From Defluviitaleaceae bacterium (GTDB lineage: Bacteria > Bacillota > Clostridia > Lachnospirales > WRAX01), in NCBI GenBank assembly GCA_009785595.1, contig WQVZ01000012.1, positions 1-35,708 on the forward strand: a stretch of DNA of 35,708 nt. The letters run 5' to 3'. Of this stretch, positions 8,501 through 17,022 are shown one piece after another. Under the pieces are notes generated by a model. It was not told where the DNA came from. It worked only from the letters and a program-made list of their open reading frames with translations, and did not search any database. How positions within the stretch are numbered: the stretch's first letter is position 1; every line of letters begins with the position of its first letter. Position numbers and translations under genes: made by a program.

Positions 8501-9046
8501 ATGAAAAAACGGATCATACTAATCATTATTGCGGCTGCGGCAATCTTTGCCCTTGCGGCTTGCGGCGGCAATCAAGAGCCATCACAAATATCACCCGGCA
8601 ACCCTACCCCAACCCCCACTACGGCACCGGCGCAAGCCGGCACCCAGACCGGCTTTGCCTTTGCCATTAGCGGCCACACCATCCATATGGACGCAAATAT
8701 GGGCGATGTGTTGGACATGCTAGGCGAACCCCTTGGTATATTTGAGGCACCCAGCTGCGCCTTTGACGGCATCGACCGCATTTTCCAATTTCCCACCATA
8801 CAGATACACACATATCCTCTGGACGATCAAGATTTTGTCCACACCATCATGATACGCGATGACAGCGTGGCCACGGTTGGCGGTATTTTTTTGGGTAGCA
8901 GCTTTGATGACCTTATGGCCGCCTATGGTGATGGATATAGCCAGGAGGCGGGTATGTTTACCTTTACCCGCGGCCGCACAACCCTTTCTTTCTTGGTGGA
9001 AAATGACATGGTAGTATCCATATTGTACGGTTTGATTATGGATTAG
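8501..9046 (+). CDS. lipoprotein, function unknown
   Basis: MKKRIILIIIAAAAIFALAACGGN lipobox; same operon. Confidence 0.75.
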   Translation: MKKRIILIIIAAAAIFALAACGGNQEPSQISPGNPTPTPTTAPAQAGTQTGFAFAISGHTIHMDANMGDVLDMLGEPLGIFEAPSCAFDGIDRIFQFPTIQIHTYPLDDQDFVHTIMIRDDSVATVGGIFLGSSFDDLMAAYGDGYSQEAGMFTFTRGRTTLSFLVENDMVVSILYGLIMD

Positions 9047-9055
9047 GAGACATAC

Positions 9056-10522
9056 ATGCGCAAAAAATTTGCAATTTCTTTCGGCGTGACAATGCTTGTC
9101 GCCACGCTGGGCATTTTAGGCATATATACGCTGTTTTGGCCTTTTGGCCTTGGTTTTGATTATTCCGTAAAAAGCGTTATCACCGTAACGGGCCACAGAG
9201 TGGAAGCGGCGGCTTTTTTGGACACCGGCGAGGAAATGACCCATGTGTCGGCGCAATTTGCCAATCCGGAGCGTGTTGACTTTTCCGCACCCGGGCGGCA
9301 AACCGTGGCATTAACCCTAACCCGTGGCGAAAGAACACTGGACACCACAGCCGCTATGTATGTTTTAAATGCAGTAGAATATTTGCATTTTGAATTTGCG
9401 GATGCAACCAACATCCCGCCGACCGCCGAAGATTTCATCACAAATGCCCATATACTTGCCATGCCCGTCCAACCCGTTTTTCTGTCCGCTCTGCCCAATT
9501 TTGCAAACCTGGCGGTGGGCCGATATTACATAGATCTTCATGTTGCCGGGGTAATTTTTCGCTCCGCAATTAATGTGGCCGACACAACACCCCCGACAGC
9601 CACACCAGTAAACCGCACCATGACCATGGGACAGGATGTATTTGCCGAGGATTTTGTGGTTAATATACAAGATGCATCCCCCATCGGCTCCATCGGTTTT
9701 GTTAGCGAACCCGACATCTATGCTCCAGGCGAGCAAGTTGTAGAGGTCTATATAGAAGATATTTTTGGCAACAGGGCCGTGTTTACATCAACCCTTACCC
9801 TAAGACCAAATGAAATACCCCCCACAATCACCGGCGTACGCGACCTGGAAATTATGCGCGGCAACCCCATTATGTTCCGCCAGGGCGTAAGTGCCACAGA
9901 TGCCTTTGGCCGTGACCTGGAATTTACAGTAGACAGCAGTAGGGTGGACGCAAATGTGCTGGGTGCCCACACCGTTGTGTATATAGCCGAAGACTCACAG
10001 GGTCTGCGCACAGAAGTTACCGCCACCGTACACATTGTTGATGTTGACCCGGCGTGGATTAACCAAAGAACCGACGAAATTTTAGCGGGAATATTACGCG
10101 ACGGCATGACCCAGGTACAGCAAGCCCGCGCTATATTTGACTGGATAGGCCAAAACGTGGGTTATGCGGCGGATATTGGCCGCGAAACAGTGTATGAAGG
10201 CGCTTTTCAGGCCCTGACCCAACGGCGCGGCAACTGCTTTGTTTTTTACTCTATATCCGAAGTAATGCTCACCCGGGCCGGCATACCCAATATGCGCATA
10301 GACCGCATACCCGGCACCCGCACCAGACACAGATGGAATCTTGTTAATCCTGACGATATGGGCTGGTTTCATTTTGACACCACGCCAAACAGGGTAACAT
10401 TTAACCGCTTTATGTTCACAAACACCCAGGCGGTGGAATTTACAGAACTGATACAGCAAGAAGTTGGCACCAGATATTATTATGTATTTGACCCCACCCT
10501 GTATCCGGAGATTATAGAATGA
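9056..10522 (+). CDS. membrane-anchored/exported protein with Ig-like repeats and C-terminal transglutaminase-like domain
   Basis: N-terminal TM; Cys in RRGNCFVFYSISEVMLTRAGIP, His in TRHRWNLV, Asp in WFHFDTTP. Confidence 0.85.
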   Translation: MRKKFAISFGVTMLVATLGILGIYTLFWPFGLGFDYSVKSVITVTGHRVEAAAFLDTGEEMTHVSAQFANPERVDFSAPGRQTVALTLTRGERTLDTTAAMYVLNAVEYLHFEFADATNIPPTAEDFITNAHILAMPVQPVFLSALPNFANLAVGRYYIDLHVAGVIFRSAINVADTTPPTATPVNRTMTMGQDVFAEDFVVNIQDASPIGSIGFVSEPDIYAPGEQVVEVYIEDIFGNRAVFTSTLTLRPNEIPPTITGVRDLEIMRGNPIMFRQGVSATDAFGRDLEFTVDSSRVDANVLGAHTVVYIAEDSQGLRTEVTATVHIVDVDPAWINQRTDEILAGILRDGMTQVQQARAIFDWIGQNVGYAADIGRETVYEGAFQALTQRRGNCFVFYSISEVMLTRAGIPNMRIDRIPGTRTRHRWNLVNPDDMGWFHFDTTPNRVTFNRFMFTNTQAVEFTELIQQEVGTRYYYVFDPTLYPEIIE

Positions 10523-11211
10523 GCCGGCCACTGTTAGGCGTGTTGGGCGGCATGGGCGTGCAGGCCACGGGATATTTTTATGATATTTTAAACCGTATGC
10601 AGAACGTATCTAAAGAGCAAGATTATTTGGACGTGCTGGTATACAGCAAGCCATCCATTCCCGACCGCACCGCCTTTATAACCGGCCAAAGCACCGAAAG
10701 CCCATTGTCTTCGCTGTTGCATGGCATACGTCTGTTGGAGGCCGCAGGTGCGGGATGCATCGCCATACCTTGCGTCACTGCCCATTATTTTTATAAAGAA
10801 TTAGCCATGGCTGCGTCTGTACCTGTGCTTAATATACTGGAAGAAACCGCGCTGCATGCCGAAAAACTCGGCCATACAAAGGTAGGTCTGTTGGCAACAG
10901 ATGGCACCATGCACAGCCGTATTTTCCACAAGGCATTTGCCGCAAAAGACATTGAAATTATAGAACCCAGCCGCGATGAACAGGTTGCTGTCATGAAAAT
11001 TATTTACGATACAAAATGTGGGACAAATGTAGAGCCAGCCGCCCTGGCATATTTGGCAGAGAACCTGCACAACAGGGGTGCCCAGGGTGTGGTGCTGGGT
11101 TGCACAGAGCTGCCATTGGTATTTAAAGGGCAAAAACACGAATATATAGAGGCCATGGCGGTGCTGGCCGCGGCGGCGTTATGTAGGGGCGGCATTTTGC
11201 CGCCCGTTTAA
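10519..11211 (+). CDS. aspartate/glutamate racemase family protein
   Basis: LGVLGGMGVQATGYFYDIL; AIPCVTAHYF; GVVLGCTELPLVF; ATGA overlap with upstream gene. Confidence 0.88.
   Translation: MSRPLLGVLGGMGVQATGYFYDILNRMQNVSKEQDYLDVLVYSKPSIPDRTAFITGQSTESPLSSLLHGIRLLEAAGAGCIAIPCVTAHYFYKELAMAASVPVLNILEETALHAEKLGHTKVGLLATDGTMHSRIFHKAFAAKDIEIIEPSRDEQVAVMKIIYDTKCGTNVEPAALAYLAENLHNRGAQGVVLGCTELPLVFKGQKHEYIEAMAVLAAAALCRGGILPPV
11183..11206. repeat. short GTAGGGGCGGC...GCCGCCCG palindrome inside the 3' end of the racemase gene
   Basis: gtaggggcggcattttgccgcccg. Confidence 0.75.
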
Positions 11212-11228
11212 AAGGAGCGTGAAACACC

Positions 11229-12758
11229 ATGACCAATGTACTGCAATACCTGGAAAAAACCATGACACACATACCAAACCCTGATAAACCGGCATTTATT
11301 GGCGAAACCGGTAGCATGACTTTTCGCCAGCTTTACCATCAATCCCGAGCCATAGGTACTTTTTTGGCTGACAGGGGCGTACGCCAACAGCCCATTGCCG
11401 TGTTTATGGAAAAAAGCCCGGATATGATAGCTGCCTTTTTGGGTGTGGCATACGGCGGCAATTATTATGTACCCGTAGACGCCGAAATGCCGCCTGTGCG
11501 CATACAGCTTATTTTAGAGACCGTCAATCCCCCTTTGATAATTTGCGATGAAACCACACAGCCGCTGGTTGAGAAATGGGGCTTACCTTATGCTACCCAG
11601 CTATTTTCTGGCATAAACCAACACCCCATAAGCGACAACACCTTGGCGCAAATACGCGCCCAAGCCATAGACGCCGACCCTCTTTATGTGGTATTTACAT
11701 CAGGCTCCACGGGCATACCCAAAGGCGTCATTGCATGTCACCGCTCGGTTATTGATTATATTGACAGTCTGTCCGGTGTGTTACAAGTCGGCCCGGATAC
11801 TGTCTTTGGCAATCAGTCGCCTCTATATCTGGACGCCTGCCTAAAGGAGATTTACCCCACCTTAAAATACGGCGCATCTGCTTATCTTATACCAAAATCC
11901 CTGTTTATGTTCCCTGTGCGGCTGATAGAATACATCAACGACAACCGCATTAACACCATATGCTGGGTGGCTTCTGCGCTGGGCTTGGTGGCGGGTCTTG
12001 GGGCCTTGGACAAGTTTACACCCCACACCCTGCACACAGTGGCCTTTGGCAGCGAGGTCTTCCCAATAAAGCACTTTAACCGCTGGCGCGAAGCCCTGCC
12101 CCAGGCGCGTTTTATCCACCTGTATGGCCCAACAGAAGCCACAGGTATGTCCACATACTATGAGGCCGACCGCACCTTTGGCCCAGACGAAAGCATCCCT
12201 ATTGGCCAGCCATTTGTTAATACAGAAATTATTCTGCTGGACGACAATGATGCCCGGCCCCCCCAAGGAGAACCCGGCGAAATATGTATACGCGGAACCT
12301 GCCTAAGCCTAGGATACTTTGGCGACACCCAGCGCACCCAGGCCGCTTTTGTACAAAACCCCCTGTCACCTTTCCCGGACATTATATACAAAACCGGCGA
12401 TATGGGATATATCGGCCCGGATAGCCGGCTGTACTTCATAGCCCGCAAAGACCACCAAATAAAACACATGGGCCACCGCATAGAGCTTGCGGAGATAGAA
12501 TGGGTCGCCAGCCGCTGTAAAGACATACAAATGGCCTGCGCCGTCTTCGATAGCGACGCAAGCCGCATTATCCTATACTATATGCCCCAAAACGACGCCA
12601 CCAAAGCAGAAGTAATGACGGAGCTTAAAACCAATCTGCCCAGATATATGGTGCCCCACGCCATATTCCCCATAGAAAATCTGCCACTAACAGCTGGCGG
12701 CAAATTCGACCGTCTAAGCCTGTTGGAAAAATACCTGGAAAATAAGAAAGGAAAATAA
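11229..12758 (+). CDS. amino-acid adenylating enzyme (DltA/NRPS A-domain-like)
   Basis: VVFTSGSTGIPKGV, LYGPTEATGMSTYYE, GEICIRG, YKTGDMG, LPLTAGGKFDRLSL motifs. Confidence 0.9.
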   Translation: MTNVLQYLEKTMTHIPNPDKPAFIGETGSMTFRQLYHQSRAIGTFLADRGVRQQPIAVFMEKSPDMIAAFLGVAYGGNYYVPVDAEMPPVRIQLILETVNPPLIICDETTQPLVEKWGLPYATQLFSGINQHPISDNTLAQIRAQAIDADPLYVVFTSGSTGIPKGVIACHRSVIDYIDSLSGVLQVGPDTVFGNQSPLYLDACLKEIYPTLKYGASAYLIPKSLFMFPVRLIEYINDNRINTICWVASALGLVAGLGALDKFTPHTLHTVAFGSEVFPIKHFNRWREALPQARFIHLYGPTEATGMSTYYEADRTFGPDESIPIGQPFVNTEIILLDDNDARPPQGEPGEICIRGTCLSLGYFGDTQRTQAAFVQNPLSPFPDIIYKTGDMGYIGPDSRLYFIARKDHQIKHMGHRIELAEIEWVASRCKDIQMACAVFDSDASRIILYYMPQNDATKAEVMTELKTNLPRYMVPHAIFPIENLPLTAGGKFDRLSLLEKYLENKKGK

Positions 12759-12761
12759 AAC

Positions 12762-12992
12762 GTGGCTAATTTACTGGAAATTTTACAAGAAATGTACCCC
12801 GATGTAGACTTCGCAACCCACACAGCCCTAATCGACGACAAAGTCATAGACTCTTTTGACGTCATCACCCTTGTGGCAGAAATCAGCGACAGACTAGACG
12901 TAGCCATACCCGCCGAAGAACTTATTCCCGAAAACTTCAACTCCTATGCCGCCCTAAATGCCTTGGTAGATCGCTTGGAAGACGAAGCATAG
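12762..12992 (+). CDS. acyl/peptidyl carrier protein (DltC-like)
   Basis: 76 aa; LIDDKVIDSFDVITLVAEISDRLDVAIPAEEL with phosphopantetheine Ser; GTG start. Confidence 0.88.
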   Translation: MANLLEILQEMYPDVDFATHTALIDDKVIDSFDVITLVAEISDRLDVAIPAEELIPENFNSYAALNALVDRLEDEA

Positions 12993-13046
12993 TTAAGATA
13001 AGATAGTCGTGTGAAGAATATATGGTATTCCTAAAGGTGGTTTGTC

Positions 13047-13565
13047 ATGGACGCAGCTTCACGAAGAAATACAATATATGAGATAATTAACCAGAGCAAT
13101 GCACCTGTGAGTGCTTCTTCGCTGGCTAAAAGACTAAATGTAAGTCGTCAAGCCATTGTTGGAGATATAGCACTATTGCGCGCGCAAGGATATGAAGTCA
13201 TTGCGACAGCAAGAGGTTACATGACTCCCGAATTTAGGGAGCCAAATAAATATATCGGAAAAATCGCTTGCTCTCACAGCCCCGAAAATACTAAGAATGA
13301 GTTATACACAATAGTAAATGCAGGAGCTGTTATTTTGGATGTAATAGTTGAGCATGAACTGTATGGAGAAATTGCAGGACAGCTTAACCTTAGAAACCGA
13401 CAGGACGTTGATGCTTTTTTACATAAGGTAAAAACATCTGAGGTCAAGCTGCTGTCTGAACTTACTATGGGAGTACACCTGCATACAATAGCTTGCCGCG
13501 ATAAGGCTCATTTTGAACAGGTATGTCAAGCCCTAGACAAGGCGGGTCATTTATATAAAGATTAG
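13047..13565 (+). CDS. niaR: NiaR-type niacin-responsive transcriptional repressor (HTH + 3H domain)
   Basis: N-terminal HTH SASSLAKRLNVSRQAIVGDIALLRAQGYEVIATARGY; 3H-type C-terminus with conserved histidines; adjacent to a niaX-like gene. Confidence 0.88.
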   Translation: MDAASRRNTIYEIINQSNAPVSASSLAKRLNVSRQAIVGDIALLRAQGYEVIATARGYMTPEFREPNKYIGKIACSHSPENTKNELYTIVNAGAVILDVIVEHELYGEIAGQLNLRNRQDVDAFLHKVKTSEVKLLSELTMGVHLHTIACRDKAHFEQVCQALDKAGHLYKD

Positions 13566-13568
13566 TTG

Positions 13569-13628
13569 TTGACTTAAATAATCCCACATGATATAATTTA
13601 CAAGTGACAAGACATATGTAAATTATAT
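13569..13628 (+). promoter_or_regulatory. sigma-A promoter with overlapping inverted-repeat operator upstream of niaX
   Basis: TTGACT-N17-TATAAT (13569-13597) and ATATAATTTAC-N16-GTAAATTATAT (13591-13601 / 13618-13628), perfect 11-bp arms. Confidence 0.75.
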
Positions 13629-13643
13629 TAAGGAGTGGTTATT

Positions 13644-14243
13644 TTGCAAGTAACAGCACGTAAGACCAATGTTTTCCAGTTAGCTGCTACAGCCGTTCTG
13701 ATAGCTGTTGGCATACTAATTCCAATGGTAGCTCCAAGGGTGGTAATAGGGCCTGCTTCGTACACTTTGGCAAGCCATGTGGCTATTTTTATAGCCATGT
13801 TTATTTCCCCAAAAGTTGCAGTCGGTGTCACCTTGGGTACTACTATAGGGTTCTTTTTCGGAGGATTCCCTCTGGTCATAGTGTTTCGAGCTGCCAGCCA
13901 TATAATATGGGCGTGGCCCGGTGCGCTCTATTTATCAAGAATTGATAAATTCAAAATCCCATGGGTTAGGCTGCGCATTTTTTCATTTATAATTGCCGTA
14001 ATCCATGGTGCAGGGGAATTAGTTGCGGTTGTCCTCTTTTATTTCGGTACTGGTTTTCCGGAAGGTACAGGGCTTGTATGGATTTTAGGATTCATTGGTT
14101 TGGGTTCAGTCGTACATAGCATGGTGGATTTAGAAATTGCTAATGTGGTGCGGCTTGTTCTGCAAACGCAAAAGCCCTATAGGGAATTAGCGCGTAGTGA
14201 CAAATATATAGATGCGGTGCGACCTCACATGTCCGGACAATAA
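13644..14243 (+). CDS. niaX: NiaX-like niacin transporter (ECF S-component-like membrane protein)
   Basis: Multi-TM LAATAVLIAVGILIPMVAPRVVIGPASYTLASHVAIFIAMFISP; neighbour of niaR; start uncertain (TTG 13644 or GTG 13635). Confidence 0.75.
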   Translation: MQVTARKTNVFQLAATAVLIAVGILIPMVAPRVVIGPASYTLASHVAIFIAMFISPKVAVGVTLGTTIGFFFGGFPLVIVFRAASHIIWAWPGALYLSRIDKFKIPWVRLRIFSFIIAVIHGAGELVAVVLFYFGTGFPEGTGLVWILGFIGLGSVVHSMVDLEIANVVRLVLQTQKPYRELARSDKYIDAVRPHMSGQ

Positions 14244-14330
14244 TATCAATAATGGATTTGGGGGGGGTTAATCTAATTCGTGCCCATAAATGATGTATTC
14301 AAAATTGCTTTTGCCGCAACAAATTTCCCC

Positions 14331-14359
14331 TTGACAAGCACGTGGGTTTCTGGTAGAAT
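14331..14359 (+). promoter_or_regulatory. sigma-A promoter for tRNA-Trp
   Basis: TTGACA-N17-TAGAAT just upstream of the tRNA. Confidence 0.8.
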
Positions 14360-14379
14360 TGGTAATGCTTCAAGCATGC

Positions 14380-14450
14380 AGGGGTATAGTGAAATGGTAT
14401 CACGCCGGTCTCCAAAACCGTTATTGAGGGTTCGAATCCTTCTACCCCTG
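14380..14450 (+). tRNA. tRNA-Trp (anticodon CCA)
   Basis: AGGGGTA/TACCCCT acceptor arms, loop CTCCAAA, T-loop GGTTCGAATCC; CCA end not encoded. Confidence 0.93.
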
Positions 14451-14500
14451 GCACATGGGCATGGCCCGTGCAAACCCCCTTAATCCCCCCTTAACAAAGA

Positions 14501-14540
14501 GAAGATTGTCCTTCCCCGGGCGGTCTTCTTTTCTTTGCAC
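14501..14540. terminator. intrinsic terminator between tRNA-Trp and the DUF421 gene
   Basis: GAAGATTGTCC-ttcccc-GGGCGGTCTTC then TTTTCTTT; pairs with G-U allowed. Confidence 0.7.
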
Positions 14541-14549
14541 AACAAAAAT

Positions 14550-15191
14550 CTATTTATGCTGGACATGCAGTTTTCCGTCTTTCTGTATTTCGGCGTACAA
14601 TATGCCTTCCTTGCTTTTGATGTTTAGGTCATTTAAAGCATCGTCCAGCCAGCTTTTGGTTAGGCCCAGCTCTTTTAGGTTTTTGGTTATAACTCTGCCC
14701 TCTGATATGACCATTGTCGGAAGACACTTTGCACTTGCTTGTTTTTTAAGGACGCTTAAATCGCCGTTGGGTTCTAAAATTGCATAGTCAACATCCGCCA
14801 CAGAAAAAGCGTTGTTTGTTCTTAGCATCATTGTTAGGTCATCCACATTTAGACGCTCTTTTTTTAATGCCGAATATATGATTTTGCCTTTTTTGATGAG
14901 AATAACGGGCTGCCCGTCGAACAGCTCCCTAAATTTGATGCTTTTTAAAGCCATAAACTCTACAAAGATCGCAAGCCCCACCCAAAGAACTATGCCCAAA
15001 ACAGATCGCCAAAAATCTATATCACTGTGCAAGATGATGTCACCCAACATACTGCCGATAACTATTCCGGAAATATAAGTAAACACATTTAATTGCCCCA
15101 GCTGCTTGTTGCCTATAATTCTAACCAAAACCAGCAGTATTATAAAACCCAACGAAACCCGCATTAAAACTTCCGGCATATTGATAATCAC
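14550..15191 (-). CDS. DUF421 (YetF/YcaP-like) membrane protein
   Basis: RIIGNKQLGQLNVFTYISGIVIGSMLGD and GQPVILIKKGKIIYSALKKERLNVDDLTMMLR. Confidence 0.88.
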   Translation of the reverse strand: MIINMPEVLMRVSLGFIILLVLVRIIGNKQLGQLNVFTYISGIVIGSMLGDIILHSDIDFWRSVLGIVLWVGLAIFVEFMALKSIKFRELFDGQPVILIKKGKIIYSALKKERLNVDDLTMMLRTNNAFSVADVDYAILEPNGDLSVLKKQASAKCLPTMVISEGRVITKNLKELGLTKSWLDDALNDLNIKSKEGILYAEIQKDGKLHVQHK

Positions 15192-15245
15192 CCCGGTTTT
15201 TATTATCCCTGGGTTTCTTAAAAACTATGCCCCGTCATCATTGCT

Positions 15246-15812
15246 CTACTGACTAAATATTGCCCCAAGCAATATGTGCAGACCTATTGCCACCAATATG
15301 ACACCGCCTGCAAATTGTGCCTTGGCTTTGAATTTAACACCAAAAATGTTGCCGATTTTTACACCAACCATTGATATAACAAGGGTTATCACCCCGATTA
15401 GCGAAACGGCAGGGGCAATATTTACCTGCAAAAACGCAAAAGAAACACCAACCGCAAACGCATCAATACTTGTGGCGACGGCCAGAGGCAACATTGATGA
15501 TGGCTTTAATGAATGCTCCCTGCTCTGGGCATTTTGCTCCTTTTTAAAGCTATCCATCATCATTTTACCGCCAAGGAAACAAAGCAGCGCAAAAGCAATC
15601 CAATGGCTATATTGCGCAACTCTGTCAGCAAACAATGTCGCAGTAAAGTAGCCAATCAGCGGCATACCGGCCTGAAACACACCAAAATAAAGCCCAACAA
15701 CCAATGCATTTTTAAAGCCAACCCTCGTCATGCCCAGTCCCGCACAAATTGACACAGCAAAAGCATCCATAGAAAGTCCGATGGCAAGAATAAAAAGTTC
15801 CCCAAAGCCCAT
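15246..15812 (-). CDS. mntP: manganese efflux pump MntP
   Basis: LFILAIGLSMDAFAVSICAGLG ... ATSIDAFAVGVSFAFL, six-TM. Confidence 0.92.
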   Translation of the reverse strand: MGFGELFILAIGLSMDAFAVSICAGLGMTRVGFKNALVVGLYFGVFQAGMPLIGYFTATLFADRVAQYSHWIAFALLCFLGGKMMMDSFKKEQNAQSREHSLKPSSMLPLAVATSIDAFAVGVSFAFLQVNIAPAVSLIGVITLVISMVGVKIGNIFGVKFKAKAQFAGGVILVAIGLHILLGAIFSQ

Positions 15813-15838
15813 GGCTGACTCCTTTTTTAAAAAGATAG

Positions 15839-16876
15839 TTAAATAACCGCTGGTTCCAGCAACTTAAGAGTTTTCTTTGCGCAATCTATCTCGGCCATTA
15901 TGCCATAAGGCAAAATGCAGATAGGGGATGTGTGACCAAAATTGACATTGTAAAGTATGGGCAGGTCGCTGCGGCCGCTTTCCTGGCCAATAACTTTGGT
16001 CAGCACCTGCTTATATTCATCATAATACTTCTCCCCGGCGGGCTTGCCCACCACAACACCACTTATGCGCCCAAAAATCCCCTGGGCCGCCATGCCCCGC
16101 AATATATATTTTATCTCATTTGGTGCCGGACATTCCTCTGATGTCTCAACAAAAAGTATTGTATTATCCCACTCCTCTGGCGCGGGCCAAATTTTCGTGC
16201 CAATTACCATAGGAAACACATCAATACAGCCGCCCAGCAACCGCCCGCGGGCAATGCCGTTTCCTTGCAGCAATTCATAACCCCTTTCGTCCCCGGTCAT
16301 TTTCCGGGCAATATTATTGTTATCGGCATTAGCCCAATCCAAAAATTCCCCCGTCCATACCGGGCTGGGCTCTATGGCAAGCTGTTCGGCAGGCTCAAAC
16401 AAGACGCTTTGGATATAATGCCTGGTATATTCATGCATGGCTGCATTTTCCGCAAATTCCATAAGTATACATGGGCCGTAAAATGATATCAAGCCGGCCA
16501 TACGCAACATAAAATGGTTTGCGGTGGTGTCAGAATATCCCATAAACACCTTGGGATTATCACGAATTATGTCAAAATCAATGTATTCCAGCAGCCGTAT
16601 GGTGTCATCGCCGCCAATCATGCAAATAATTCCGCTTATGTCGGGATTATTAAAAGCCGCCATCAAATCCGCTGCCCTGGCTTCGGGATGTTTGTCTAAG
16701 TATTCTATGCCCTTCAAGGCATTTGGCATGACAACAACATTTAGGCCAAAAACCTCCTCCAGCCGCTTTTTGCCTATTTCGTATCTGTGCATAAAGGTTG
16801 TCTCGCCGCCTATGCCTGATGATAGAGAAACGATGGCAACGGTGTTCCCTGGTTTTAGTCGTGGGGGCTTTAGCAT
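15839..16876 (-). CDS. LD-carboxypeptidase / MccF-like S66 peptidase
   Basis: LKPGNTVAIVSLSSGIG, IGGDDTIRLLEYIDFD, FMGYSDTTANHFML; ATG at 16876. Confidence 0.88.
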   Translation of the reverse strand: MLKPPRLKPGNTVAIVSLSSGIGGETTFMHRYEIGKKRLEEVFGLNVVVMPNALKGIEYLDKHPEARAADLMAAFNNPDISGIICMIGGDDTIRLLEYIDFDIIRDNPKVFMGYSDTTANHFMLRMAGLISFYGPCILMEFAENAAMHEYTRHYIQSVLFEPAEQLAIEPSPVWTGEFLDWANADNNNIARKMTGDERGYELLQGNGIARGRLLGGCIDVFPMVIGTKIWPAPEEWDNTILFVETSEECPAPNEIKYILRGMAAQGIFGRISGVVVGKPAGEKYYDEYKQVLTKVIGQESGRSDLPILYNVNFGHTSPICILPYGIMAEIDCAKKTLKLLEPAVI

Positions 16877-16946
16877 AAACAACACCTCCTTTATAAACAC
16901 AGCATACCACAACAGGCGCAAAAACTCAACCAACACACTGCCAACC

Positions 16947-16980
16947 AAAAACACGCCAGCGACAAGGCCGGCGTGTTTTA
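16947..16980. terminator. intrinsic terminator downstream of the S1 protease gene
   Basis: AAACACGCC / GGCGTGTTT arms flanked by A/T runs. Confidence 0.75.
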
Positions 16981-17022
16981 TTGTTATGGTTGATATGTAC
17001 TTGTGTTGCGGCCGCTAAAGAA

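Noticed and set aside
9365-10531. Long minus-strand ORFs opposite the transglutaminase gene (123, 119, 145 aa)
   Set aside because: Antisense shadow ORFs of a well-supported plus-strand gene; composition matches reverse-complement artefacts.
14261-14270. G8 homopolymer run between niaX and tRNA-Trp
   Set aside because: Intergenic and isolated; no promoter or reading frame it would obviously switch.
15813-15838. Manganese (yybP-ykoY) riboswitch upstream of mntP
   Set aside because: Only about 26 bp separate mntP from the S66 peptidase gene upstream, too short for the riboswitch.
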